This document shows positions 33,302 through 42,162 of a stretch of 64,000 nt of DNA, in pieces. A model generated the notes under the pieces. That model worked only from the letters and a program-made list of their open reading frames with translations, was not told the origin of the DNA and made no database searches. Source of the DNA: JBFMAI01 sp040755725 (GTDB lineage Bacteria; Planctomycetota; Phycisphaerae; UBA1845; Fen-1342). Numbering within the stretch: the first letter of the stretch is position 1; each line of letters opens with the position of its first letter. The stretch is from NCBI GenBank assembly GCA_040755725.1, contig JBFMAI010000034.1, forward strand, positions 1 to 64,000, written 5' to 3'. Position numbers and translations under genes: made by a program.

Positions 33302-34032
33302 CAGAAGCCCCAGTCGCCGACGCGTTGAACGATCAGGTACAGGACGAGGTTCGTGAAGCCATGCAGGAGCATCAGGCACCGCAGGCTGCGCGTCCAGTAG
33401 AACACGCCGTTGAACACCATCCAGCAGGCGATGCTCACGCCCCAGTTTCCGGGGTGCTGGAAGGTGGATATCAACGAGGTTCCCAGGAAGGACACCCAGG
33501 TGAACTGGCCGAGCGGGATGCGTTCGAAATGGTGCCAGTCGATCAGTGCCCGCAGCAGGAACCCGCGCCAGAACAGCTCCTCGACCACCGGCACCGCGAT
33601 GACCGCCACCAGCATCCGCAGCGACCAGGTGGCCCAGAACAGGTGCCGGGCCCCCAGCTCCGTACGGGGATCGACAACGGTCTTCTCTCCCGGCAGCAGC
33701 GGCAGCCACCCGCCGAGGCCAACCCGTTCGAGCCCCCACTGCCCAACCACCCACCCCCACGCCACCAAGGCCCCGCCGACGATCGCGATCAGCCAGTACG
33801 GCTTCCCGAGATCGGGCAGGTGGCGGCGAAAGAGCCCCACCACGGCCAGTGACGCCACGCCCCGCAGCGCAATCGCTCCCGGTTGCCACGCCGGCGGAAC
33901 CACCAGCATCAGCGCCATCAGGGCCAGGTACGTCATCAGCGGCAGGAGCAGCACAAGGTCGGGGCGCGTGGCCCCGAGCCGGTCCACGGCGTCGCGCCAA
34001 CCCGATTTGGTCATCGGCCTGCGTGCCGTCAT
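33298..34032 (-). CDS. CPBP-family intramembrane glutamic protease
   Basis: 244 residues from ATG 34032. Six to eight hydrophobic segments are visible. The three CPBP motifs are present: VVEELFWRGFLLR (double glutamate), FLGTSLISTFQH, and LMLLHGFTNLVLYLI. These residues form the intramembrane active site. This subtype resembles CPBP proteases associated with exosortase/PEP-CTERM systems, which fits the PEP-CTERM protein at 38903, though no exosortase gene is in the window. The stop overlaps the redoxin start (GTGA), so the two are probably co-translated. Confidence 0.88.
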   Translation of the reverse strand: MTARRPMTKSGWRDAVDRLGATRPDLVLLLPLMTYLALMALMLVVPPAWQPGAIALRGVASLAVVGLFRRHLPDLGKPYWLIAIVGGALVAWGWVVGQWGLERVGLGGWLPLLPGEKTVVDPRTELGARHLFWATWSLRMLVAVIAVPVVEELFWRGFLLRALIDWHHFERIPLGQFTWVSFLGTSLISTFQHPGNWGVSIACWMVFNGVFYWTRSLRCLMLLHGFTNLVLYLIVQRVGDWGFW

Positions 34033-34243
34033 CACCTGCTTCCGTCGCACGTCCGGGCCGCAGTTGAACCGGAGCGCGTAATCGGCCGGCGAAGACCGCA
34101 CTATATCCGCGTGCGGGCGGTTCGGGTATCCTGCGGCGGGCGGTTGGGCGACTAACCGTCTTCCCGAGGCGTTGTCAAAAGAGAAGGCCGGCCCGACCCC
34201 GCGTGTGGACGGGCCCGATCACCCATTGGCAGAGGATGCAGCG

Positions 34244-35557
34244 ATGCTCAAGACACGACTCGTCGTGGTGCTGGCCATCGTGGTGGCTGGCGGTCTGGCC
34301 GCCCGCGCCCAGGACATTTCGCGGGAGCAGAACAAGCTACTGGCCAAGCGGGCAGCGGAGGCGGACGCGTACCGCAAGCTCGCGGAGGCCGTCTACGGCC
34401 TGCAAATCAACGCGCGCACATACGTCCGGGACTTCGTCACCGAGTCCGACGACATCCGCACGGACGTGGACAGCTTCGTCAAAGGCGTCCGCCTGGGCAC
34501 GCCGACGTGGTACGACGACGGCTCGTGCGAGGTGCCGGCGGAGGTGACCGTGGCCAAAGTCGTCGAGACCCTGCGCTCGGCCCACAGTCGGTATTACAAG
34601 GGCGACGACGTCAAGACCAGCGACTTCGAGTCCATGACGCAGCGGATCGAGAAGCAGATCATCAAAGTCACGGGCATGGGGGCGCCGCGCCCGGACCTTC
34701 CGCCCGAGCTGCCCGTCGGCGCCGCGGAATTGCTCGGCCCGCCGCCGGGGGATTCGGCCCCGCGGCCGCCGATCCCCGACATCTGGAACCAGGTTGGGCC
34801 GCAGGGACGGCTGATGGCGATTCGGGCGGCGCGCGTGGACGCACTACGCAAGCTGGCGGAGCGCATCAAGGGTCTGCGGCTCACGTCGCGGACGCAGGTG
34901 CGGGATTTCGTCGCCGAAAGCGATGTCATCACGACCGAGATGAACGCGTTCCTGGTCGGCGCCGAGGAGGTCGGCGCGCCCTATCTGCACCACAATGAGC
35001 TCATCGCCGAGGTGACGCTCCGCATCCCCACCGAGCAGGTCATCACCACGGTCAAGGAACTCCACAGCCGCCATTACAAGGGCGACGACATCAAGGGCCA
35101 CGACGTCGAGAGCATCGTCAAGACCGTCGTCAAACGGGACTTTGAGGCCACCGGCAACGGCGTCCCCCCGCCTCAATATCTCCGCCGCTACAACGAGAAC
35201 GCCGTCGTGCCCGTGCCGGAATGGGCCATGTCGCCGCTGGAAGCCGTCGGCGAGGGCACGGACCCCGCCATCGACACCCCGCAGGGGCGGCTCAAGGCGG
35301 CCCGGGCGGCGGAGCTAGACGCGAAACGCAAGCTGGCCGAGCAGGTCGCGGGGCTGCGTTTGCACGGCGAGACGGTCGTCCGCGACTTCGCCGCCGAGCG
35401 CGACGAGGTCACCACGATGGTCGATGCGGTCCTCCGGCAAGCCACCGTGACCAAGACGGAGTTCACCGGCGACACGGCCCGCGTCACCGTCGCGCTGCCC
35501 GGCATGCAGGTGTGGGCCGTCTTCAATCAGCAGTACCAGCGCGAGTCGCGGCGGTAG
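34244..35557 (+). CDS. Secreted LPP20-like protein with three tandem domains
   Basis: 437 residues; ATG 34244 after AGAGG. Signal peptide TRLVVVLAIVVAGGLAARAQ. Three similar units recur at about residues 30-155, 185-310 and 345-430, each with an AARxDAxRKLAEx(I/V)xGL helix, a VRDFVxESD strand and a VxVxLP-type end. This is the LPP20/FlgP-like arrangement known in envelope and flagellum-associated lipoproteins, but here it is tripled and lacks a lipobox. It heads a plus-strand cluster of four genes. A scaffold in the periplasm or at the outer membrane is likely; no enzymatic residues are seen. Confidence 0.75.
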   Translation: MLKTRLVVVLAIVVAGGLAARAQDISREQNKLLAKRAAEADAYRKLAEAVYGLQINARTYVRDFVTESDDIRTDVDSFVKGVRLGTPTWYDDGSCEVPAEVTVAKVVETLRSAHSRYYKGDDVKTSDFESMTQRIEKQIIKVTGMGAPRPDLPPELPVGAAELLGPPPGDSAPRPPIPDIWNQVGPQGRLMAIRAARVDALRKLAERIKGLRLTSRTQVRDFVAESDVITTEMNAFLVGAEEVGAPYLHHNELIAEVTLRIPTEQVITTVKELHSRHYKGDDIKGHDVESIVKTVVKRDFEATGNGVPPPQYLRRYNENAVVPVPEWAMSPLEAVGEGTDPAIDTPQGRLKAARAAELDAKRKLAEQVAGLRLHGETVVRDFAAERDEVTTMVDAVLRQATVTKTEFTGDTARVTVALPGMQVWAVFNQQYQRESRR

Positions 35558-35598
35558 GGCCGCGCTGCGCCAATCCCCTCGACCATAAGGAGCCGGTC

Positions 35599-35763
35599 AT
35601 GCGCACTGTCTATCGTCTATTCGGCCTTCTGACGTGTGGCCTGTTGACCTTCACCCTGCTCTTCGGTTGTGCGGAGCGCGAGCACCGCAAGATGACCGTC
35701 AAGCAGGAGCAGCACGAGGGCGAGGTCGAGCCGGTCGCCCCGGGTGAGATGATCGTCGAGTAG
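35599..35763 (+). CDS. Small lipoprotein
   Basis: 54 residues; ATG 35599 behind AAGGAG. MRTVYRLFGLLTCGLLTFTL then LFGC gives a clear lipobox with C24. The rest is short, charged and ends in EPVAPGEMIVE. It lies 41 bases after the LPP20-like gene and 31 before the next, so it belongs to the same operon and may anchor the complex to a membrane. Confidence 0.75.
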   Translation: MRTVYRLFGLLTCGLLTFTLLFGCAEREHRKMTVKQEQHEGEVEPVAPGEMIVE

Positions 35764-35794
35764 GATCGCCGCGTTGGGCACCAGGAGTCCGCGC

Positions 35795-37102
35795 GTGACG
35801 TGCTGTTCGCGGCTGGTCGCGCTGGCGGGGACCGTGGCGGTGCTGGGGGGCGCGCCGGCGGCCCGCGCGCAGAGCCCCACGTCGGCAACGCCCGAGCAGC
35901 AGACGCGACTCGAAACCGTCGCGCTGGCCAAGGCGCGAACCGAGGCCTTTCGCCGGCTCGGCACGCTCCCTCTGGCACCGGACCGGGCGCTGGCTGACGC
36001 GCTGGCGGGCGACGTCGATCTCGACCGCGCCTTGCGCCTCTGGGCCCGCACGCGACCACGACACGGCGGCGTCCGGCTGTACTCCGACGGCGTGTGCGAG
36101 TGCGACGTTCGCCTCGAGCCCGACGAAGTCCGGGCGCAGCTCGCGCAGCTAGCGGCGGACCGACCGCAGCCTCCGTGGGACTCCGACCGCCTCGCGCGGG
36201 CCGCCGCCGGCTGGCCGGTCATCCAGGTCACCGGCCGGGCGACGCTCGACGAAATTGCCGCGGCGAGCGGTCCCCCTGGTTGGGAGGACGTGAGCGCCGC
36301 GGGTCAGGAGCTGGCCCGGGCAGCCGCGCGGGCCGACGCGCAGGCCGCCCTGCTGACCGAGGTGGGGCGGCTGAAGGTCACGCACGCCCGCCGTCTGCAC
36401 GAGTTCCTGGACTCCGACGCCGCCGTGCGCGACGCCGTTCGCGCCGAATTGGAGCGGGCGGCAAACGCGCGGGTCGAGTTGGCGGCGGACCAACTCGCGG
36501 TCGTGGAGGTGCGCATCGGCCTCCGCGAACTGCTGCGAATCGTGACCCGCGTTCATCAGGAGCACTATCGCGGGTCGGACTTCGAGGCGGCCGATTTCCG
36601 TCAGATGGTCCTGCTGGCCGGCCGTGAAGAGGTGGCGGCAATCGGCCTCGCCCCACCGCCGGCCAGGACCATTCTGACCACACGCTACGAACCGCTTGAG
36701 CTCGACGTGCCGCCGTGGGCCGGCGCCACGCTGAGCGCGCTCGGCCGTTACGAGCCGACGGACAACGAGTCGCCGGACGAGGCGACACGCCGCGAGGCCG
36801 CCCGGCTCGATGCTCTCGACCATTTGTACGCCCAAATGACGAAGCTCGTCATCCGGGAGGATGTCCCCGTCGGGGCCTTCCTGAGCTATCATTCGCACTT
36901 GAAGAGCGACGTGGCCCTCTTTCTCAGCGGCGCGCGGCCCGTTGGTCGTCCCGTCACCAAGCCCGACGGCACGACCGAGCTGAAAGTTGAATTGCCGCTC
37001 CGGCGTCTGTGGGAGATTCTCCGCCGCGCGATGACCGTGGAAGAGGTCGAGCCCGCGGCGATGTCACCGTCGACGCGACCGGCGACGGCCGGGCCGCGAT
37101 GA
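35795..37102 (+). CDS. Secreted LPP20-like protein, second of the cluster
   Basis: 435 residues from GTG 35795 with AGGAG seven bases upstream. The signal segment (LVALAGTVAVLGGAPAARAQ) is followed by two degenerate units of the type seen in the upstream gene: ETVALAKARTEAFRRLGTLPL and ELARAAARADAQAALLTEVGRLKVTHARRLHEFLDSD. A third weaker one (REAARLDALDHLYAQMTKLVIREDVPVGAFL) lies near residues 335-365. The paralogy with 34244 is visible in the helix-then-VRDF-like-strand pattern. The C-terminus ends in a PSTRPATAGPR linker. Likely an envelope scaffold partner of its neighbours. Confidence 0.7.
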   Translation: MTCCSRLVALAGTVAVLGGAPAARAQSPTSATPEQQTRLETVALAKARTEAFRRLGTLPLAPDRALADALAGDVDLDRALRLWARTRPRHGGVRLYSDGVCECDVRLEPDEVRAQLAQLAADRPQPPWDSDRLARAAAGWPVIQVTGRATLDEIAAASGPPGWEDVSAAGQELARAAARADAQAALLTEVGRLKVTHARRLHEFLDSDAAVRDAVRAELERAANARVELAADQLAVVEVRIGLRELLRIVTRVHQEHYRGSDFEAADFRQMVLLAGREEVAAIGLAPPPARTILTTRYEPLELDVPPWAGATLSALGRYEPTDNESPDEATRREAARLDALDHLYAQMTKLVIREDVPVGAFLSYHSHLKSDVALFLSGARPVGRPVTKPDGTTELKVELPLRRLWEILRRAMTVEEVEPAAMSPSTRPATAGPR

Positions 37103-37112
37103 GGAACTGCCG

Positions 37113-38300
37113 ATGAAACCGATCGCCTGTGGCTTCGTGGGCCTGCTTCTCCCGCTGCTGGCGCTGGGGCAAGCGACGTCGCCGCCGCCGGAGCAACCCG
37201 CCCCACAGACCAGGACGGTGACCGTGACCGCCGAGGGCTTCAACCGCGATGACGCGCTTCAGCAGGCGTTGCGCAAGGCCCTGGAGGAGGGCGCGGGCGT
37301 GCAACTGGCGGGCTACTCGCAGGTCGAGAACTACGCATTGGTCCGCGACACGATTTACAGCCGCGCCGCCGGCATCGTCACGGATTACCGCGTGCTGCGC
37401 GGCCCGACCGAGGTCGCCAATGGGGCGTGGGAGATCACCATCGAGGCCACTGTCCGCGCGGATGCCGTCGCGCAGGCGTGGGGCGAGGTCCAGAACGTGC
37501 TCGATCAGATCGGCCGCCCGCGCATCCTCGTCTGGATCGACGAGCGGATCGACGGGCGCCTGGAGCCTTCGTCCGTCGTCGAAAGCGGGATCGAAGAGCT
37601 GTTCGTCAAGGCCGGGTTCGACCTGGTCGCGCGGCAGGCCGTGGAGGACATCCGTCGCCGCGAGGCCGCCGCCGCCGAGTCCGAGCAGGATGCCGCCAAG
37701 CTCGCCCGCCTCGCCAAGGAGGCCGGCGCCCACATCTTCATCCGCGGCCACGCCAACGCCGACCGGGCCGGACTGGAGAACCTCTATGGCGTCCCGGCGG
37801 CGTTCTACAACTGCGACGTGCAGGCCAAGGTGTACGCGACCGACACGGCCCGCCTGCTGGCGAGCGAAACCATCCCGGTGACCCGCCGCGGCGTCCGCTC
37901 GCGCAGTGAGTTCAGTCCGCAGGCGGCGCGGGCCGCGCTCGTCGCCGCCACGTTCCCGCAGAACACGACCCGCCGCGAGCCGGCGCTGGCGATCAAGCTG
38001 GTCGAATCGGTCATGCAGCAGTGGTCCACACAGATCAGTTTCGGTGGCGACATCGAAATCGAGGTCGAGAACATCGACTTCAAGACGTTTGTGGCCCTGA
38101 AGAAGGCACTGGCCGAGATCGAGCGGGTGAAGTCGGTGGACGGGGATTTCACGTCGAACACGGGCAAGTTCCGGCTGCGGGCCCAAATGCAAGCGCAAAC
38201 GCTGGCCGAACGGCTCACCGAGAAGCCCTTCGACGCTTGGCTGGAGGTGGTGGACCTCAAGCCGAACCGCATCCAGGCCAAGGCGGTGGCGAAACCCTGA
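37113..38300 (+). CDS. FlgT-like secreted protein
   Basis: 395 residues from ATG 37113 (GAGGAACTGCC upstream). Signal peptide CGFVGLLLPLLALGQA. Residues about 30-120 match the FlgT N-terminal pattern (TVTVTAEGFNRDDALQQALRKALEEGAGVQL, SRAAGIVTDYRVLRG). The middle region (RPRILVWIDERIDG, AGAHIFIRGHANADRA) is the alpha/beta module found in FlgT and related envelope proteins. The C-terminus (KLRLRAQMQ-like) adds another beta-rich unit. In Vibrio, FlgT and LPP20-type FlgP belong to flagellar outer rings; here no flagellar genes are in the window, so this may be a related envelope complex. It closes the four-gene cluster. Confidence 0.72.
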   Translation: MKPIACGFVGLLLPLLALGQATSPPPEQPAPQTRTVTVTAEGFNRDDALQQALRKALEEGAGVQLAGYSQVENYALVRDTIYSRAAGIVTDYRVLRGPTEVANGAWEITIEATVRADAVAQAWGEVQNVLDQIGRPRILVWIDERIDGRLEPSSVVESGIEELFVKAGFDLVARQAVEDIRRREAAAAESEQDAAKLARLAKEAGAHIFIRGHANADRAGLENLYGVPAAFYNCDVQAKVYATDTARLLASETIPVTRRGVRSRSEFSPQAARAALVAATFPQNTTRREPALAIKLVESVMQQWSTQISFGGDIEIEVENIDFKTFVALKKALAEIERVKSVDGDFTSNTGKFRLRAQMQAQTLAERLTEKPFDAWLEVVDLKPNRIQAKAVAKP

Positions 38301-38902
38301 CGACGTGCGCGGCGCCGCGAAGCAGCGCGCCGCCCCCCCTCCCTCTCTGGGAGGGGTTGGGGGTGGGTGGCCGCGTCCACTCGGTATCACGTTCTGACGT
38401 TCCCACGCGGTGTGGGACGGGTTGGGGGAGGGCGCCCGTCCCCGCACCTACGTTCGACTCCCGCCTTTCACCGAGGACCGGCGTGTCACTGCTCAGGAGT
38501 AGTGGCACGCCGCCGCGACGGGGGTCTGATGGAGTCGAAGCCGGCGAAAGCGACGATTTATCGGGCGACGCGGCGGCCATTCGAGCTCGCCGCGGCGGAA
38601 CAGCGAAAAAAGCGTTGACGCCCCGGGGGTGGTCGGTTACATTAACGATTGGAGTAAGGAGTAAAGGAGTAATCAGTACCCACGCCCGTAGTACCCCCCG
38701 GAAAGAAACGCGGGCTGCAACGACCTCGTGACGGCGTGAGTGCCAGCCGGCCAAGGTGTCTTCGTCGGCTTTGACGCGGTGAATCGGAAGCACGCAAGAT
38801 GGTCTTGCGCGCTTCGTTATGGAGGAGGCGGGTGAAGACGTTGAAGGGTGTTCCTGCACGTCATCCCGCTCGAGTGTTCTCTTTTTCACAAAGGAGAAGG
38901 GG
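38301..38902. other. Gene-free region before the PEP-CTERM gene
   Basis: 602 bases without a supported gene. 38333-38367 is a CCCTCCC/GGGAGGGG repeat, with a related tract near 38400-38440. CGCAAG-ATGGT-CTTGCG (about 38784-38800) is a perfect 6-bp inverted repeat 100 bases ahead of the next gene and may be a regulatory hairpin. The ribosome site AAGGAGAAGGGG precedes ATG 38903. Confidence 0.5.
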
Positions 38903-39610
38903 ATGAAAAGAACCGTCCTGTTGTTGGCCGTCGTCGTGATGGCCTCGAGTGCGTACGCCGCCTTGATCTATGACAATGGCGGCTTCATCACGCAGCCCGG
39001 CAACCCGGCCTGGAGCCAGTGCGCCGCCACCCGTAACACCGCGGGCAGCAACTTCAACAACGCGTCCCCCGGCGCGGTGGCCGATGACTTCACCATCCCG
39101 GCGGGCCAGTTCTGGAACCTGACCGAGCTGGAGTTCTACGGCTATCAGACCGGCAGCTCCACCACCTCCACGTTCACCGGCATGTACGTCCGCATCTTCA
39201 ACGGCTCGCCGTTGGGCGGCGCCAGCGTCCTCTGGGGCGACACCACCACCAACCGGCTGACCAGCTCGGTGTGGTCCGGCGTGTATCGCGTGTTCAACGG
39301 CTCGATCGGCGACACCCAGCGCCCGGTCATGAAGAACATGGTCACGCTGTCCGGCTCGCCGCAGCTCGGCCCCGGCACGTACTACATCGCGGTGTCGGCG
39401 ACCGGCAGCCTGACGTCGGGCCCTTGGGCCAACTACACCGAGCCCGAGCTCGCCACGGATAATGCCCAGCAGTTCTGGGGCAGCGCGTGGCAGATGATGC
39501 TCGCTCCGACGAACAAGGGCGACCTGCCGTTCAAACTCTACGGCGACGTGGTGCCTGAGCCCGCCAGCCTGCTGCTGCTGGGCCTCGGCCTGCTGCTCCG
39601 CCGTCGCTAA
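38903..39610 (+). CDS. PEP-CTERM sorted exopolysaccharide-associated protein
   Basis: 235 residues; ATG 38903 with a strong AAGGAGAAGGGG site. A signal peptide (LLLAVVVMASSAYA) is followed by a beta-rich body and the C-terminal sorting tail VPEPASLLLLGLGLLLRRR: PEP motif, hydrophobic span and arginine cluster. Such tails are recognised by an exosortase, which would have to be encoded elsewhere in the genome. The body is similar to many short secreted planctomycete proteins of unknown function. A strong terminator at 39653 ends the transcript, so the gene is monocistronic. Confidence 0.9.
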   Translation: MKRTVLLLAVVVMASSAYAALIYDNGGFITQPGNPAWSQCAATRNTAGSNFNNASPGAVADDFTIPAGQFWNLTELEFYGYQTGSSTTSTFTGMYVRIFNGSPLGGASVLWGDTTTNRLTSSVWSGVYRVFNGSIGDTQRPVMKNMVTLSGSPQLGPGTYYIAVSATGSLTSGPWANYTEPELATDNAQQFWGSAWQMMLAPTNKGDLPFKLYGDVVPEPASLLLLGLGLLLRRR

Positions 39611-39652
39611 GCACGGCGCGTTACTTAGTTGACTCTGTCCTGAAGATCGTTC

Positions 39653-39686
39653 AGCCCCGGCGATTGCCAGCGCCGGGGCTTCTTTA
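39653..39686 (+). terminator. Intrinsic terminator after the PEP-CTERM gene
   Basis: AGCCCCGGCG-ATTGCCAG-CGCCGGGGCT, a 10-bp perfect stem, followed by TCTTT. It sits between convergent genes and may serve both strands. Confidence 0.85.
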
Positions 39687-39723
39687 TGCGCCCGTCGCGG
39701 CGAGGTGGCCCTCGGGCACGTGG

Positions 39724-40770
39724 CTAAGACTGCGCGTCGCTGGTGCGCTCGCGCGCCTTTCGCAAGGCGTCCGCCCCGCGTGGGTGGCACCGGGCGTGGA
39801 CCTCCTGAAGCCGCCGGGTCTGCACATGCGTGTAAATCTCGGTCGTGGCGATGTTCGCATGTCCCAGCAGTTCCTGCACCACGCGCAGGTCCGCGCCGCC
39901 CTCCAACAGGTGTGTGGCAAAGCTGTGCCGCAGCGTGTGCGGGCTGACTTTCCCCGCGATGCCGCGCCGTCGGGCCTCACGCCGCACGAGCGACCACACC
40001 GCCGTGCGGTCCAGCGGCCCCCCGGTGCGCGACAAAAACAGCGGCAGCGTCGCCATGACGGCCCGCGGCGGCGGCCACTCGTAACGCCCGTGCCGCACAC
40101 CCTGGTCGATGAGCTTGGGCCGCAGGTGCTCCAGGTAGGCTTCCACCGCGTCGGCGGCCGGGCGACCCAGCGGCGTGACCCGCTCCTTCCGCCCCTTGCC
40201 CAGGCAGCGCACGTAACCGGTCTTCAGGTTCACGTCCGTCGCCCGCAATCCGCACAACTCGCTCACGCGCAAGCCGCTCGCATAGAACAACTCCAGAATC
40301 GCCCGATCGCGCAGGCCCAAGGGCTGGGCCACGTCCGGCGACGTCACCAGCTCCACCGTGCGGTCCAGGTTCAGCGTCGCGGGCAACCGCTGCCACTGCT
40401 TGGGCAACTCGATCAGCGCCGTGCGGTCCTCGGCCATCTGGCCGGTCAGGTGCAACCACCGCAGCCACATCCGCAGCGCGACCACCCGACGGGCCAGCGT
40501 CGTCTCCTTGTGCCCCCGCCCGCTCTGCTCGACGAGATACTCCTGAATCAGCCCGCACGACAGGCGCGACCAGTCCTCGACCCCGTGCCGCCGCAGGAAA
40601 TCCCCGAATTGCAGCAGGTCCCGCCGGTAAGCCGCCAGCGTGTTGGCCGCCAGGCCGAGTTCGACGGTCTGGTAGACGCGAAAAGCATCCAGCGATTGCA
40701 GGAACCGTGCGGCACAGGCGGGTGGCGGGACCAACCGCGACCGCGGTGGCCGGGGGGAGGGCTGGGCCAC
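39724..40770 (-). CDS. Tyrosine recombinase XerC/XerD-like
   Basis: 348 residues from GTG 40770 (GAGGTGACAC upstream). The N-terminal core-binding domain spans about residues 20-115. The catalytic set is intact: R168 in SGLRVSEL, K195 in GKGRKERV, H278 and R281 in HTLRHS, H304 in LLGHANI and the nucleophile Y313 in IYTHV. An insertion of about 20 residues (around 222-245) lies before the catalytic HxxR part. Xer proteins resolve chromosome dimers at dif. No dif-like site is adjacent and no integrated element is delimited, so a housekeeping role is favoured over an integrase. Confidence 0.9.
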   Translation of the reverse strand: MAQPSPRPPRSRLVPPPACAARFLQSLDAFRVYQTVELGLAANTLAAYRRDLLQFGDFLRRHGVEDWSRLSCGLIQEYLVEQSGRGHKETTLARRVVALRMWLRWLHLTGQMAEDRTALIELPKQWQRLPATLNLDRTVELVTSPDVAQPLGLRDRAILELFYASGLRVSELCGLRATDVNLKTGYVRCLGKGRKERVTPLGRPAADAVEAYLEHLRPKLIDQGVRHGRYEWPPPRAVMATLPLFLSRTGGPLDRTAVWSLVRREARRRGIAGKVSPHTLRHSFATHLLEGGADLRVVQELLGHANIATTEIYTHVQTRRLQEVHARCHPRGADALRKARERTSDAQS

Positions 40771-40986
40771 GTGTCACCTCGCTTCCATGCGTGGTCGCGG
40801 CGCTCCGCACCGCCGCGCCCGGCAGTCTACCACGCCCCGCAGCCGGCCGCAGCCCCGCCGGCAACCGTCGGAAGCGACGATGTCCCGGGTTCGGCCTATG
40901 GCCGTCACGCGAACGACGGAGTATCTTGGAGCGCCCCCCGGCCAGGATGGCCGTCGCGGGCTGTTGTCCGCCCAGGAGGTGGCCGC

Positions 40987-42162
40987 ATGATTCGCCCGCG
41001 TCGTCGTCGTCGTTCCCCCCGTACACTGGTGCTGCTCAGTGCCGTGCCGGCCATCGCGGTCGGCTTGGCCCTCGGAGGCTGGTGGTGGTTTGGCCGGGGC
41101 GGCGCGGCCCCGGCCGCGCAGGACGTGGCGGAGGCGAAAGCGTCGCCGCCGGCTGCCGCCGAACCCGCGCCAAAACTCGCCGACAAGCCTGCGCCGACGG
41201 CAAGCACGCCGCCGCGTGACGTGGCCCTGGCCCGCGACGAACAGGTGATTCTCCCCGCCAAGCCCGCGCCGCCGCCCACGACACAGGAAGCGATTCGCTC
41301 GGCGTTCCGGTTTTCGGCGGCGGCCGATGCCGACCCGCCAGACAAGCCGCCGGACACCGCCCCCGCCCCGAACGATCCCACGACGCAGAGGGCAGTGGTC
41401 GACGCGCGCAGCGGGCACCGGGGCATCGACGCGGCGCGCCGACTACTCGACTCCGGCCGGATCATCGAGGCCCGTCATCAGCTCAATGCGCTGCTCGGCA
41501 GCGCGTTGTCGGAGAGCGAGCAGGCGGAGGTGCGCGGCCTGTTGACGCGCATCACGGACGACACGATCTTCTCGCCGCGCCGTCTGCCGGACGACCCGCT
41601 GACGGACACCTACGTCGTACAGCCCGGCGACCGGCTGCTGCACATCGGGCGGAAGTTCGACGTGCCGTACGAAATCCTGATGCACATCAATCGCATCAGC
41701 GACGCAAGCAAGCTCCGCGCCCAACAAACGCTGAAGGTGCCGCGCGGGCCGTTCCATGCCAAGATCATCAAGTCCAAATTCCGCTTGGACGTCTACCTCG
41801 GCGACCTCTACGTCCGCAGTTTCCGCGTCGGTCTCGGCACCGCCGGCGGCACCCCCGAGGGCACCTGGCGCGTCAAGGAACGCCTGCCGAACCCGACGTA
41901 TTATCCGCCGGCGTCCGCTCCCGATAAGCGCATTATTCCGCCCGACGACCCCGCCAATCCCCTCGGCGAGCACTGGATCGGCCTGGAGGGCCTCGACGGT
42001 GACGCCAAGGGCCGCGAGGGCTACGGCATCCACGGAACGATTGAGCCGGAGTCAATCGGACGGGCCGTCTCGCTCGGGTGCATCCGCATGCACAACGAAG
42101 ACGTGGCGTTTCTGTACCAACTCCTGCTGCCGGGGCGATCGACGGTGACCATCCTCCCGTGA
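40987..42162 (+). CDS. L,D-transpeptidase with LysM domain
   Basis: 391 residues; ATG 40987 behind AGGAGG. An N-terminal membrane anchor (residues about 13-35) precedes a long proline/alanine linker. A LysM domain at about 209-253 (YVVQPGDRLLHIGRKFDVPYEILMHI) binds peptidoglycan. The YkuD transpeptidase follows, with H349 in GIHGTIEPES and the catalytic C365 in SLGCIRM. It would form 3-3 cross-links or anchor proteins in the wall. The stop overlaps the start of the MBOAT gene (GTGA), suggesting coupled wall-polymer modification. Confidence 0.93.
   Translation: MIRPRRRRRSPRTLVLLSAVPAIAVGLALGGWWWFGRGGAAPAAQDVAEAKASPPAAAEPAPKLADKPAPTASTPPRDVALARDEQVILPAKPAPPPTTQEAIRSAFRFSAAADADPPDKPPDTAPAPNDPTTQRAVVDARSGHRGIDAARRLLDSGRIIEARHQLNALLGSALSESEQAEVRGLLTRITDDTIFSPRRLPDDPLTDTYVVQPGDRLLHIGRKFDVPYEILMHINRISDASKLRAQQTLKVPRGPFHAKIIKSKFRLDVYLGDLYVRSFRVGLGTAGGTPEGTWRVKERLPNPTYYPPASAPDKRIIPPDDPANPLGEHWIGLEGLDGDAKGREGYGIHGTIEPESIGRAVSLGCIRMHNEDVAFLYQLLLPGRSTVTILP

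Noticed and set aside
32120..34000. A 626-codon reading joining the redoxin to sequence upstream
   Set aside because: The upstream half is an out-of-frame reading of the CPBP protease gene; the GTG at 33301 overlapping the CPBP stop is the better start.
38500..38530. TGGCAC near 38505 as a sigma-54 promoter
   Set aside because: The required TGC element at the right spacing is missing.
39724..40770. Xer recombinase as the integrase of a mobile element carrying the nearby genes
   Set aside because: No attachment-site repeats or tRNA flank it and the neighbours look like ordinary envelope genes; a chromosomal Xer role is simpler.
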